Shown: piece after piece, positions 15,826 to 23,171 of the stretch | Numbering within the stretch: the stretch's first letter is position 1 | Layout of the letters: each line of letters opens with the position of its first letter | Assembly (NCBI GenBank): GCA_018903015.1 | Contig: JAHIPR010000012.1 | Location: 1-24,885 of the forward strand | DNA: 24,885 nt | Source of the DNA: a bacterium | GTDB lineage: Bacteria; Atribacterota; JS1; SB-45; 34-128 | Direction: 5' to 3' | Notes under the pieces: model-generated | Told to the model about the DNA's origin: nothing | The model's input: only the letters and a program-made list of their open reading frames with translations | The model's database searches: none | Program-made: the position numbers and the translations under genes

Positions 15826-18168
15826 TTAAAAAGAGAATACAGACTGCTGCCCCGGCTTACAAATCTTCCTTTTTCCATTAACGATCCCAATGGGGACAGC
15901 GCTGTTGTTTTGGGAATTGGCTCTAACCTTAATATAGCCCTTCCTTACTAGGAAATTCAATTTTTGTCCTTTATAAATAAGATTAAATGAAACTTCTTCC
16001 CATTTTTTTGGGAGAAGGGGAGAAAGTTTTAATCCTGTTTCGTCAACAAAAAGTCCTATAAATCCATGGATTATCGCTTGCCATGTCCCTCCATAAGCAG
16101 ATACATGTGTTCCGCCCAAAAACCATTTCCCTTTATATTGTGGACTTCTATCCAAAATATCGACTGTCGCACTCTTTAACAAATAATCATAAGCTAAATC
16201 TAATTTACCAATCCTCGAGGCAACCATTGAATAGGCACAATAACTTAGACTAGATCCATGCTCCGTCCTTGGCTCGTAATATTCAAAATTCGCCTTTATT
16301 ACCTCCTTTTCATATTCTTTATCGAAAAGGAAAAAAAGCATAATTATGTCTGCTTGCTTTAAAACTTGCGTTTCTACTGCAGGACCTATTGGATAGCCCA
16401 TATATTCATCAGGATGTATACATCTCTTCTTCAACTCAGAAGGGAAGATATCCTCAAGCGTGAAGTATCCATCAAACTGCTCAATTAGGCCACTTGCTTT
16501 ATCAGGAGAGGGTATATAGAGTAAACTGGCCATTTCTTCCCACTTTTCTACCTCTTTTTTTTGAATTTTTACTTTTCCCATTATTTCTTGGAGAAGATCC
16601 TTATTTCTCTCTTTTAACAGGTAATAGACTTTAACAGCTCTAGTTAAGTTAAATCTTACCATCATATTGGTAAAAGTATTATTATTAACATTCTCGTGAT
16701 ATTCATCACAACCTATAACCCTGAGGAGTTCATACCTACCTTTGTCTTTTTTGAAATAGGCATAAGAGACAAAGAACTGAGCTGTTTCGAATAGGATTTC
16801 GGCTCCGTAATGGAACAAAAAGTCTTCATCCCCAGTGGCTAGATAATAGTTCCATATCGCATAGGCTACATCAGCAGAAATATGAATTTGTCGATCGTTG
16901 AAATGGTTATGAAATGACCGTTCCGGATATAATACATCCTTAAAGACATAAGAAGGGCACTCCTCATCTCCTGTATCCTGAGACTGCCAAGCATAAAAGG
17001 CTCCATAATATCCAAGTCTTTTAGCTTTCCGTTTAGCACCACTTAGAGTATTATATCTATATTTTAAAAGATTACGTGCCACCCTTGGTTGGGTATATAA
17101 AAACATTGGTAGTATAAATATATCTTGATCCCAAAAACCCGCTCCTTGATATGTCTGACAGGAAAGGCCTCTGCCTCCTACAGGCAATTTATCCGTATGT
17201 AAAGGAGTAGCAATGATAGCCTGATAAACAGAATATCTCACCAGAATCTGTGCTTTTTTATCCCCTTTTATAACTATATCACTTTTATCCCACAGTCTTT
17301 TCCATTCCTGTAAATGTCTCTCTTTAAGCTTATTATAGCCGCCTAAAGTTGAATTTTGTTTTAAATCTTCAATGGCTTTACTTAGAGGATCTTTAAAGCC
17401 ATCTCTGGAAGTATAGATAGCAATAGTTTTTTCAAGAGTCACAGTTTTATGCTTGTCCAGACCGAATTTTACCCTTCTTAAGATCTTTTTAGGAGATCTA
17501 GAAATTGTCTCCTGGTATGTCTCTCCCCCCAAAACCCTGCAAGTTTCCGCAACGGCTATTTTTGTCTCTGATTCCTGAGTAGTTACTTCTATACTTATAG
17601 TCTCATCCGAAGACCCCATCCGATAATTCTTAAAGTGGGGACCATTAATATCCCATACGTCCCCGTCAATTCCAGTCTCTATCATCACCTCTGCTTTCGA
17701 ATCTATCGATTTTATAGAATACTGAAGGGATAGTAAATGAAAATTATTCATACTGCAAAACTTTTCCGCCCTTACCTCATATTTATTCCCTTTGTCGTCC
17801 TCTAAAATAACCTTACGCTTCAAAATGGCACTTTTTAGATTCAATTCTCTTTCATATTTAGAAGATTTGCTTTTTAAGAATGATAATTCTTCTCCACCTA
17901 TAAACACCTTGGTATAGAAAGCATTTGGAGCATTACAAAGTTCTCGTGGCTTTACACCGTTTTGGTCATAAGTATTTGAAAGGATACAAGCTACACTTTC
18001 TTCCTTCCCCCACTCCTCAAAAGTTCCTCGATATCCCATATATCCATTGCCTAGAAGAAAAATTGTACTCTTCGAAAATAAGTCTGTAATATTTTCTTTA
18101 TCAAAACTCTTCTCTTTTAAATTCCAATTATTTACTATCTCCAATTTTCCAATTTTCCCAACAGACAT
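15826..18168 (-). CDS. GH65-family glycoside phosphorylase
   Basis: 780-aa cytoplasmic enzyme, normal length for GH65 inverting phosphorylases that split alpha-glucosides with phosphate to beta-glucose 1-phosphate. N-terminal beta-sandwich (about 1-270), linker, alpha/alpha barrel (about 300-700) and small C-terminal beta domain. General acid E489 lies in GCDEYHENVNNN; VLKQAD and EHGSSLSYC fit the substrate and phosphate sites. The region before the barrel reads GAGFWDQD (342-349) where the maltose, trehalose and kojibiose enzymes that I recall have GHxFWDTE, so the specificity may differ. RBS GGGAGG lies 7 nt before ATG. First gene of the operon; it has a 155-nt structured leader and operator-like sites. 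The product can be used by the beta-phosphoglucomutase encoded divergently. Confidence 0.9.
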   Translation of the reverse strand: MSVGKIGKLEIVNNWNLKEKSFDKENITDLFSKSTIFLLGNGYMGYRGTFEEWGKEESVACILSNTYDQNGVKPRELCNAPNAFYTKVFIGGEELSFLKSKSSKYERELNLKSAILKRKVILEDDKGNKYEVRAEKFCSMNNFHLLSLQYSIKSIDSKAEVMIETGIDGDVWDINGPHFKNYRMGSSDETISIEVTTQESETKIAVAETCRVLGGETYQETISRSPKKILRRVKFGLDKHKTVTLEKTIAIYTSRDGFKDPLSKAIEDLKQNSTLGGYNKLKERHLQEWKRLWDKSDIVIKGDKKAQILVRYSVYQAIIATPLHTDKLPVGGRGLSCQTYQGAGFWDQDIFILPMFLYTQPRVARNLLKYRYNTLSGAKRKAKRLGYYGAFYAWQSQDTGDEECPSYVFKDVLYPERSFHNHFNDRQIHISADVAYAIWNYYLATGDEDFLFHYGAEILFETAQFFVSYAYFKKDKGRYELLRVIGCDEYHENVNNNTFTNMMVRFNLTRAVKVYYLLKERNKDLLQEIMGKVKIQKKEVEKWEEMASLLYIPSPDKASGLIEQFDGYFTLEDIFPSELKKRCIHPDEYMGYPIGPAVETQVLKQADIIMLFFLFDKEYEKEVIKANFEYYEPRTEHGSSLSYCAYSMVASRIGKLDLAYDYLLKSATVDILDRSPQYKGKWFLGGTHVSAYGGTWQAIIHGFIGLFVDETGLKLSPLLPKKWEEVSFNLIYKGQKLNFLVRKGYIKVRANSQNNSAVPIGIVNGKRKICKPGQQSVFSF

Positions 18169-18250
18169 CTTAAAGCCTCCCTTAGACGTATCTATCTTAC
18201 GCTCTTTGTCTTTCTCTCCCCTTTAATCTTAATATGAGGATTCCTCGCAA

Positions 18251-18303
18251 TCAGGCTCGGACATATCAAACATAATCTAAAATTTAATTATGACACAGCC
18301 TGA
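18251..18303 (-). promoter_or_regulatory. Nested stem-loop in the GH65 leader
   Basis: Outer arms TCAGGCT (18251-18257) and AGCCTGA (18297-18303) enclose inner arms CATAAT (18271-18276) and ATTATG (18287-18292), all perfectly paired. It lies in the predicted 155-nt 5' leader of GH65. It could be a regulatory leader structure; it does not match a riboswitch that I know. Confidence 0.4.
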
Positions 18304-18308
18304 ATAAT

Positions 18309-18324
18309 ATGAAACAGTTTTCAT
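18309..18324. promoter_or_regulatory. LacI-type operator candidate O1
   Basis: ATGAAACAGTTTTCAT has perfect 6-bp arms (ATGAAA and TTTCAT) around CAGT, the size and form of LacI-family operators. The predicted GH65 transcription start falls inside it, a classical repression position. Confidence 0.5.
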
Positions 18325-18329
18325 TTTAT

Positions 18330-18358
18330 AATTTAACATCTTTTAAACGCGAAGTCAA
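18330..18358 (-). promoter_or_regulatory. Promoter of the GH65-ABC operon
   Basis: On the minus strand: TTGACT (complement of 18353-18358), 17-bp spacer, TAAATT (complement of 18330-18335) with an extended TGT just upstream. Transcription would start near 18323. Confidence 0.5.
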
Positions 18359-18417
18359 GCAATTATCACTCTTTATAATTATTTTGTGAACTTTCACCTT
18401 AAAGTTATCCCAAAATT

Positions 18418-18431
18418 TGAAACCGTTATCA
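18418..18431. promoter_or_regulatory. LacI-type operator candidate O2
   Basis: TGAAACCGTTATCA is a palindrome around a central CG with one mismatched pair. It shares the TGAAAC half-site with O1. Centres of O1 and O2 are 108 bp apart, allowing DNA looping. A shorter palindrome, GTGAACTTTCAC (18386-18397), lies between them. Confidence 0.5.
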
Positions 18432-18564
18432 TCCAAAAGATAAAGGCCCCTGAGGCAGTTATTATTGGAGTTTTCTAATCATCCCATAGTCATGGCCTTT
18501 TTCTGCCCCATGGTTAACATTCCCTTCTACCTTCTCACATATTTAAAAGAGATAATCTCTTATC

Positions 18565-18593
18565 TTTAAATATAGAGGAAATTAGGTTATAAT
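18565..18593 (+). promoter_or_regulatory. Promoter of the GH65 remnant-bpgM-pfkB operon
   Basis: TTTAAA (18565-18570), 17-bp spacer, TATAAT (18588-18593). It is part of the block 18564-18599 that matches the lacI promoter block at 31 of 36 positions. Confidence 0.55.
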
Positions 18594-18652
18594 TAAAATG
18601 TTTCATTTAGATTTTTATATGAGGCATCGATACTTTTTTATTTATATTTTTG

Positions 18653-18878
18653 ATGGGAATATGGACAGGTGAATTAGTAAATGGTTTTGGGGGGATTCGA
18701 ATTACAAGTGAGGGAAATTTGAGAATTAATCCTCGTTTACCAGAAAAATGGTATCGAAATTGCCAAAGATAGAATTACTCTAAAACCATTATCTTCTATA
18801 AGGCAGCCCTTATCAGTTGAAATCTATGGCAAAGAGTATCTTCTTTATCCTAACCAGGTATTGAAAGTTACCTATTAA
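18653..18878 (+). pseudogene. C-terminal remnant of a second GH65 gene
   Basis: Frame 1 (18653-18772) reads a GH65 C-terminal barrel end with WTGELVNGFGGIRI and LRINPRLPEKW, then meets a stop. A different frame (about 18744-18878) continues as the terminal beta domain (GIEIAKDRITLKPL, VEIYGKEYLLYPNQ) and ends with TAA. So a frameshift and probably a small deletion lie near 18743-18752, and about 90% of the gene is missing. Alignment with the intact GH65 C-terminus shows GxW, GFxG, PxLPxKW and GKxxxxxPxQ in the same order. It is not a duplicate of the intact gene. It lies 17 bp before bpgM in the same direction, as a former operon partner would. Confidence 0.75.
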
Positions 18879-18895
18879 GAAAGGAATATTTAAGA

Positions 18896-19552
18896 ATGAG
18901 AAGAAAATTAAAGGCGATTATTTTTGATCTTGATGGGGTGGTTACAGATACTTCTGAGTATCATTATCAGGCCTGGAAGAGATTAGCTGATGAAGAAAGA
19001 ATTCCTTTTAATAGAAACGACAATGAAAAGCTAAGAGGTGTTTCCCGAAGAGAATGTCTTAAAATATTATTAAAAGGAAAACAAGTTTCAGACGAGCAAT
19101 TTCAGGAAATGATGGATAGAAAAAACGAATATTATGGAGAATTATTAAAACAAATGACTTCTGAAAATATTCTACCTGGAGCAAAAGAATTAGTCTTGGA
19201 ACTTAAAAGACGAGGGATAAAAACGGCCATTGCTTCGGTAAGCAAGAATACGAGAACAGTCTTGCAAGGAACCGGAATAGAAAGTCTATTTGATGTCATT
19301 GCAGATGGATATAGTGTAAAAAATACTAAACCTGCCCCTGATCTATTTCTATTTGCAGCGAAAGAGTTAGGAGTAAAGCCAGAAGATTGTGCAGTAGTAG
19401 AAGATGCCGAAGCAGGGATTGAAGCTGCGTTGGCTGGAAATATGATTCCTATTGGTATTGGCCCAGAGGAAAGGGTAGGAAAAGCCCGCTTTCGTTTTGA
19501 AAAAATTGGAGATATTACACTAACTAAATTATTAGAAATTATAAATTTTTAA
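18896..19552 (+). CDS. pgmB: Beta-phosphoglucomutase
   Basis: 218-aa cytoplasmic HAD enzyme converting beta-glucose 1-phosphate to glucose 6-phosphate. Motif I is FDLDGVVTD (D11 nucleophile, D13 acid/base). The cap holds H23 and LRGVSR (46-51), matching the LKGVSR substrate/hinge motif of Lactococcus beta-PGM. Motif II is IASVSKN, then KPAPDLF with the conserved Lys and VEDAEAGIEAA as motif IV. Length matches the family (about 220). RBS AAAGGA (18880-18885). It follows the GH65 remnant and precedes pfkB copy 2. The intact GH65 enzyme encoded divergently would supply its substrate. Confidence 0.9.
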   Translation: MRRKLKAIIFDLDGVVTDTSEYHYQAWKRLADEERIPFNRNDNEKLRGVSRRECLKILLKGKQVSDEQFQEMMDRKNEYYGELLKQMTSENILPGAKELVLELKRRGIKTAIASVSKNTRTVLQGTGIESLFDVIADGYSVKNTKPAPDLFLFAAKELGVKPEDCAVVEDAEAGIEAALAGNMIPIGIGPEERVGKARFRFEKIGDITLTKLLEIINF

Positions 19553-19566
19553 ATAAAGAGGTGAAA

Positions 19567-20445
19567 ATGAAAAGATATGATAGCTTTATAATAGGACATA
19601 TCTCTATTGATGAAAATATATATCAAGGAGAAGCTGTAAAGGAAATTGGAGGGGCAGTTTTCTATTCATCCTGTGCTTCCCATGCTATCGGTCATAAGAT
19701 AGGCATTTTAACTAAGTTGTCTCCACAAGATAGAAAGTATTTGGAGGCATTTACCATTCCCCAAGAAAATATTACTGCTTTAGATTCCAGAAATACTACT
19801 TCCATCAGAAATATTTATCATAGCGCAGACAGAGAAAGAAGAACCTGTACTGCTCTATCGATTGCCGATCCCTTTACTATTGAAGATATGCCTAATAATA
19901 TTGATTCCCGGATATATCATTTTGCCGGCCTCATCTCGGGGGAATTTGATAGTGAAATGATAAAGTTTATACACAATAAAGGGAAAGTTGCCCTGGACGT
20001 TCAAGGGTTTTTAAGGACTGTGGTGGAAAATAAAGAGATGGTCTTTTTAGATTGGGAAAAAAAGAAGGAATATCTCCCTTATATTGATTATTTAAAAACT
20101 GATGCAGCTGAAGCTGAAATAATGACCGGGGCAAAAGATAGAAAGAAAGCAGCGGAAATACTCTTCGGGTGGGGAACAAAGGAAATTATGATTACTCACA
20201 ATAAAGAAGTACTAATTTATAATGGTAAAAAACATTATACCTGTCCTTTAAAACCTCGAAATATTTCAGGCAGAACCGGTCGGGGAGATACCTGTTTTAG
20301 TGCCTATATTACTGAGAGATTAGATAAAAACATTGAAGAGGCCTTACTTTTTGCCAGTGCTTTGGTTTCTATAAAGATGGAGGTTTCTGGACCTTTTAAA
20401 GGAACCAGAGATGAAGTTAAGAATTATATAAAAAAATATTATTAG
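19567..20445 (+). CDS. PfkB-family carbohydrate kinase (copy 2)
   Basis: 292-aa ribokinase-superfamily kinase, paralogue of the one at 7965-8867. EIGGAVFYSSCASHA carries the N-terminal Gly motif and GRTGRGDTC (from residue 235) the catalytic signature with base D241, again with Arg instead of the usual Ala. I prefer ATG 19567 behind AGAGGTGA to the in-frame GTG at 19561. It starts 14 bp after pgmB and is probably co-transcribed, so it may phosphorylate the second sugar released by a GH65 phosphorylase, or a polyol aglycone (inference). Identity to copy 1 is moderate, so this is not a recent duplication. Confidence 0.85.
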   Translation: MKRYDSFIIGHISIDENIYQGEAVKEIGGAVFYSSCASHAIGHKIGILTKLSPQDRKYLEAFTIPQENITALDSRNTTSIRNIYHSADRERRTCTALSIADPFTIEDMPNNIDSRIYHFAGLISGEFDSEMIKFIHNKGKVALDVQGFLRTVVENKEMVFLDWEKKKEYLPYIDYLKTDAAEAEIMTGAKDRKKAAEILFGWGTKEIMITHNKEVLIYNGKKHYTCPLKPRNISGRTGRGDTCFSAYITERLDKNIEEALLFASALVSIKMEVSGPFKGTRDEVKNYIKKYY

Positions 20446-20498
20446 TAGTTATTTGACGACTAAGCTACGCGATACAAAAAGAAGATTGGAGAAAAAAA

Positions 20499-22376
20499 TT
20501 GAAAGTAAAAGAAATTTTAACTGGAAAAGAAGGAGAAAAACTGTTTTTATTGGGCAACGAAGCTGCTGTTCGAGGGGCTTTAGAAGGCGGTATTTCGGTC
20601 GTTTCCACATATCCTGGTACCCCTTCTTCAGAGATAGGAAATGTATTTTACAAAATTGCCCGGGAAGCAGGAGTGTATTTTGAATTTTCCTCAAACGAGA
20701 AGGTGGCGTTAGAAGTTTCTGTTGCAGCTGCAGCTGCTGGATTGCGTTCCTTTGTCTTTATGAAACATGTAGGTTTAAATGTAGCAGCTGACTCTTTTAT
20801 AAGCGCAGTTTATACCGGAGTGCGGGGCGGGATGATTGTTTTATCAGCCGATGACCCTTCTATGCATTCTTCACAGAATGAACAAGACAATCGGATTATG
20901 GCTCGCTTAGCAGGGATTCCCCTACTCGAGCCCTCCAATCCGCAAGAAGTAAAAGACCTGATGAAATTTGGTTTTGATTTATCAGAACAATTTAAGATTC
21001 CCATACTTATACGTACTACTACCAGAATATCTCATATGAGAGGGGTAGTAAATTTAGGAACAGTTATTCAGGGAAAAGAGAAAGGATACTTTAAAAAGAA
21101 TCCTTCTCAATTCATAGTAACTCCGGCATATGTGGTAAAAATGCGTAAAGAATTAATTAAAAAATTAAAACAGATTGAAGAAAAAACCGAAAAATCTCCT
21201 CTTAATAAAATAATTGATAAAGGTGGTAGAGAGATAGGAATTATCACTAGTGGGAGTGCTTTTAATTACGTGATGGACGTGGTTAGTGAGAATAATTTGA
21301 AAGTTAAAATTTTGAAACTCACATTCTCTTATCCTTTCCCCGAGAAATTAGTATTAGACTTCATAAATAGTGTTGATAATATTTTGGTAGCAGAAGAAGT
21401 GGAACCGGTAATGGAGAAAGAAGTTTTAGCCATAATAGGAAAATATAATATAAAGAGAAAAATATATGGCAAGTTAGACGGAACCCTTCCCAGAATTTAT
21501 GAATATAATCCGGATATTATCTCTTTCGGGATGGCAAAAATTGTAGATAAAGAATTAATCAAAAGAGAAAAATATAGTACTAAACTTTCTTTACCTTTAC
21601 GGTCAGCGGTATTCTGTCCCGGATGTCCCCACCGTGCAACTTATTTTGCTTTAAAAAAAGCTATAAAAAAATTAAAATTAAAGGAAGAAGAGATAATTTA
21701 CTCCACCGATATAGGATGTTATGCCTTGGGTATGGAACCCCCCTATAATATGGGGGATTACTGTATTTCTATGGGTTCAAGTTTAGGTATTGGCTGCGGG
21801 TTTTCTAAGGCAACCAACCAGAAAGTAATATCTTTTATCGGAGATTCAACCTTCTTTCATGCCGGTATTCCTCCTTTAATCAATGCTGTTCATAATAAAG
21901 ATAAGATTTTATTAGTAGTTATGGACAATAGGATAACCGGAATGACCGGAGGTCAAACCAATCCCGGTGTACCCCTAGATGGAATGGGTAATCCTGCTCC
22001 CGAAGTTTCCATAGAGAAGATTGTTCGAGGAATAGGTATAGGTTTAGTAAAGACCACTGACCCGGTTGATTTAAAAGAGACAGAAGAAGTATTTAAGGAA
22101 GCTCTACAATTTGAAGGTGTAGCAGTGGTTATTACCAAACACCCCTGTGCTATGATTACTGATGCGGAAAACAGGAAAAAAGGTATAAGTATCAAATATA
22201 CCATTAACCAGGAAGAGTGCACCAAGTGCTTAATCTGCGTAAAGAATTTTACTTGTCCGGCTATCTATATAGAAAAAGATGGTTTTGTTAATATCAATCC
22301 ACTATTATGCGATGGTTGTGGAGTTTGTGCCCAGGTATGTCCAAAGAAAGCGATAGAGGTGAAAAAACGAGTATGA
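20499..22376 (+). CDS. iorA: Indolepyruvate:ferredoxin oxidoreductase, alpha subunit
   Basis: 625-aa subunit of the thiamine-diphosphate, iron-sulfur enzyme that oxidatively decarboxylates aryl 2-oxoacids from aromatic amino acids to acyl-CoA and reduces ferredoxin. Visible: N-terminal pyrimidine-binding region (TYPGTPSSEI, SSNEKVALE), CPGCPH (373-378), TPP motif starting GDS at 448, and NRITGMTGGQ. The C-terminal ferredoxin domain has cysteine sets starting at C574 (CTKCLIC..C) and C604 (CDGCGVCAQVC) for two 4Fe-4S clusters. The start is TTG 20499, supported by GGAG (20488-20491) 7 nt upstream. The stop overlaps the iorB start. Full family length. Confidence 0.93.
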   Translation: MKVKEILTGKEGEKLFLLGNEAAVRGALEGGISVVSTYPGTPSSEIGNVFYKIAREAGVYFEFSSNEKVALEVSVAAAAAGLRSFVFMKHVGLNVAADSFISAVYTGVRGGMIVLSADDPSMHSSQNEQDNRIMARLAGIPLLEPSNPQEVKDLMKFGFDLSEQFKIPILIRTTTRISHMRGVVNLGTVIQGKEKGYFKKNPSQFIVTPAYVVKMRKELIKKLKQIEEKTEKSPLNKIIDKGGREIGIITSGSAFNYVMDVVSENNLKVKILKLTFSYPFPEKLVLDFINSVDNILVAEEVEPVMEKEVLAIIGKYNIKRKIYGKLDGTLPRIYEYNPDIISFGMAKIVDKELIKREKYSTKLSLPLRSAVFCPGCPHRATYFALKKAIKKLKLKEEEIIYSTDIGCYALGMEPPYNMGDYCISMGSSLGIGCGFSKATNQKVISFIGDSTFFHAGIPPLINAVHNKDKILLVVMDNRITGMTGGQTNPGVPLDGMGNPAPEVSIEKIVRGIGIGLVKTTDPVDLKETEEVFKEALQFEGVAVVITKHPCAMITDAENRKKGISIKYTINQEECTKCLICVKNFTCPAIYIEKDGFVNINPLLCDGCGVCAQVCPKKAIEVKKRV

Positions 22377-23014
22377 AAAATATATATAAGATTCAGCTTA
22401 TTGGAGTAGGGGGCCAGGGAACGATTAAAGCTTCTACTATTGTGGGAGAAGCAGCGATGAAAAAAGGTTTGAATGTGGTAATGAGTGAAGTTCATGGAAT
22501 GGCTCGAAGAGGAGGGACAGTAGTAACTGAACTTAAAATTGGTGAAGCACACAGCCCTCTAATCGAAGAGGGCGCAGCGGATTTATTGATTGCCTTTGAA
22601 CCGACAGAAGCTCTAAGGTCTTTAAATAAGATAAACTGCAACTCTTTTGTTATAGTAAATAGTGCTCCTATTGTGCCTTTTACTGTTTCACTGGGCATTT
22701 CGGAATATCCCGAACTATCCTCTGTTTTTGACGAACTAAAAGCAAAAATAAAGAATTTATCAATAATTGATGCCCAAAAAATAGCCAAAGAAGCAGGAAG
22801 TATTATCTCGGAAAATATGGTTCTGCTCGGAGCAGCAGTTGCTACCCCTGGATTTCCTGTAGATAAAGATTTAGTTATTCAGTCTATGAAAGAAAACTTA
22901 CCTCCCAAAAGTATTGAGACAAATTTAAGAGCTTTTGAACTGGGGTTTAAAGAAGTAAAAAAAGAAGGGATAAAAAGGATAAAAAAAGGCATAAAGAATA
23001 TATCTAGTCGTTAG
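22373..23014 (+). CDS. iorB: Indolepyruvate:ferredoxin oxidoreductase, beta subunit
   Basis: 213-aa partner of IorA, corresponding to the gamma-type domain of pyruvate:ferredoxin oxidoreductases that takes part in CoA binding. GVGGQGTIKAS near the N-terminus and SEVHGMARRGG are family hallmarks. ATG 22373 overlaps the iorA TGA in an ATGA arrangement, indicating translational coupling; AGAGGTG lies about 11 nt upstream. A terminator-like stem follows the gene. Confidence 0.93.
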   Translation: MKNIYKIQLIGVGGQGTIKASTIVGEAAMKKGLNVVMSEVHGMARRGGTVVTELKIGEAHSPLIEEGAADLLIAFEPTEALRSLNKINCNSFVIVNSAPIVPFTVSLGISEYPELSSVFDELKAKIKNLSIIDAQKIAKEAGSIISENMVLLGAAVATPGFPVDKDLVIQSMKENLPPKSIETNLRAFELGFKEVKKEGIKRIKKGIKNISSR

Positions 23015-23030
23015 TGAATAGTATATAGGT

Positions 23031-23082
23031 AGGAGTAAGAGCGTAGAGCGTATTATTCTGACTCCTGACTTCTATTTTTTTT
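23031..23082 (+). terminator. Rho-independent terminator after iorAB
   Basis: AGGAGTAAGA (23031-23040) pairs with TCTGACTCCT (23057-23066) with one mismatch, and an eight-T run (23075-23082) follows. The 8-nt gap between stem and T run is partly bridged by weaker outer pairing. It separates iorAB from the buk-ptb pair. Confidence 0.6.
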
Positions 23083-23085
23083 ACA

Positions 23086-23153
23086 AGATACGATTCACGA
23101 GATACTAGATACGGTTTTCTTTACTATATACTAAATACTACATACTATATACT
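23086..23153 (+). repeat. Degenerate heptamer tandem repeat
   Basis: Units of seven follow one another: AGATACG, ATTCACG, AGATACT, AGATACG, a GTTTTCT unit, a 5-nt TTACT, then ATATACT, AAATACT, ACATACT, ATATACT. The consensus is ANATACT/G. The array fills the space between the iorB terminator and the buk ribosome-binding site, ending 8 bp before AGGAGG. Confidence 0.7.
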
Positions 23154-23171
23154 AATTGTAAGGAGGAATGT

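Noticed and set aside
15429..15881. Long open frame on the plus strand
   Set aside because: It is antisense to the binding-protein gene, which has a full family match and a strong ribosome-binding site, so it is a shadow.
18619..18672. 17-codon frame in front of the GH65 remnant
   Set aside because: No ribosome-binding site and no similarity to a GH65 N-terminus; probably chance.
20453..20683. Open frame overlapping the start of iorA
   Set aside because: Its basic, Arg/Lys-rich translation is an out-of-frame reading of iorA and has no supported start.
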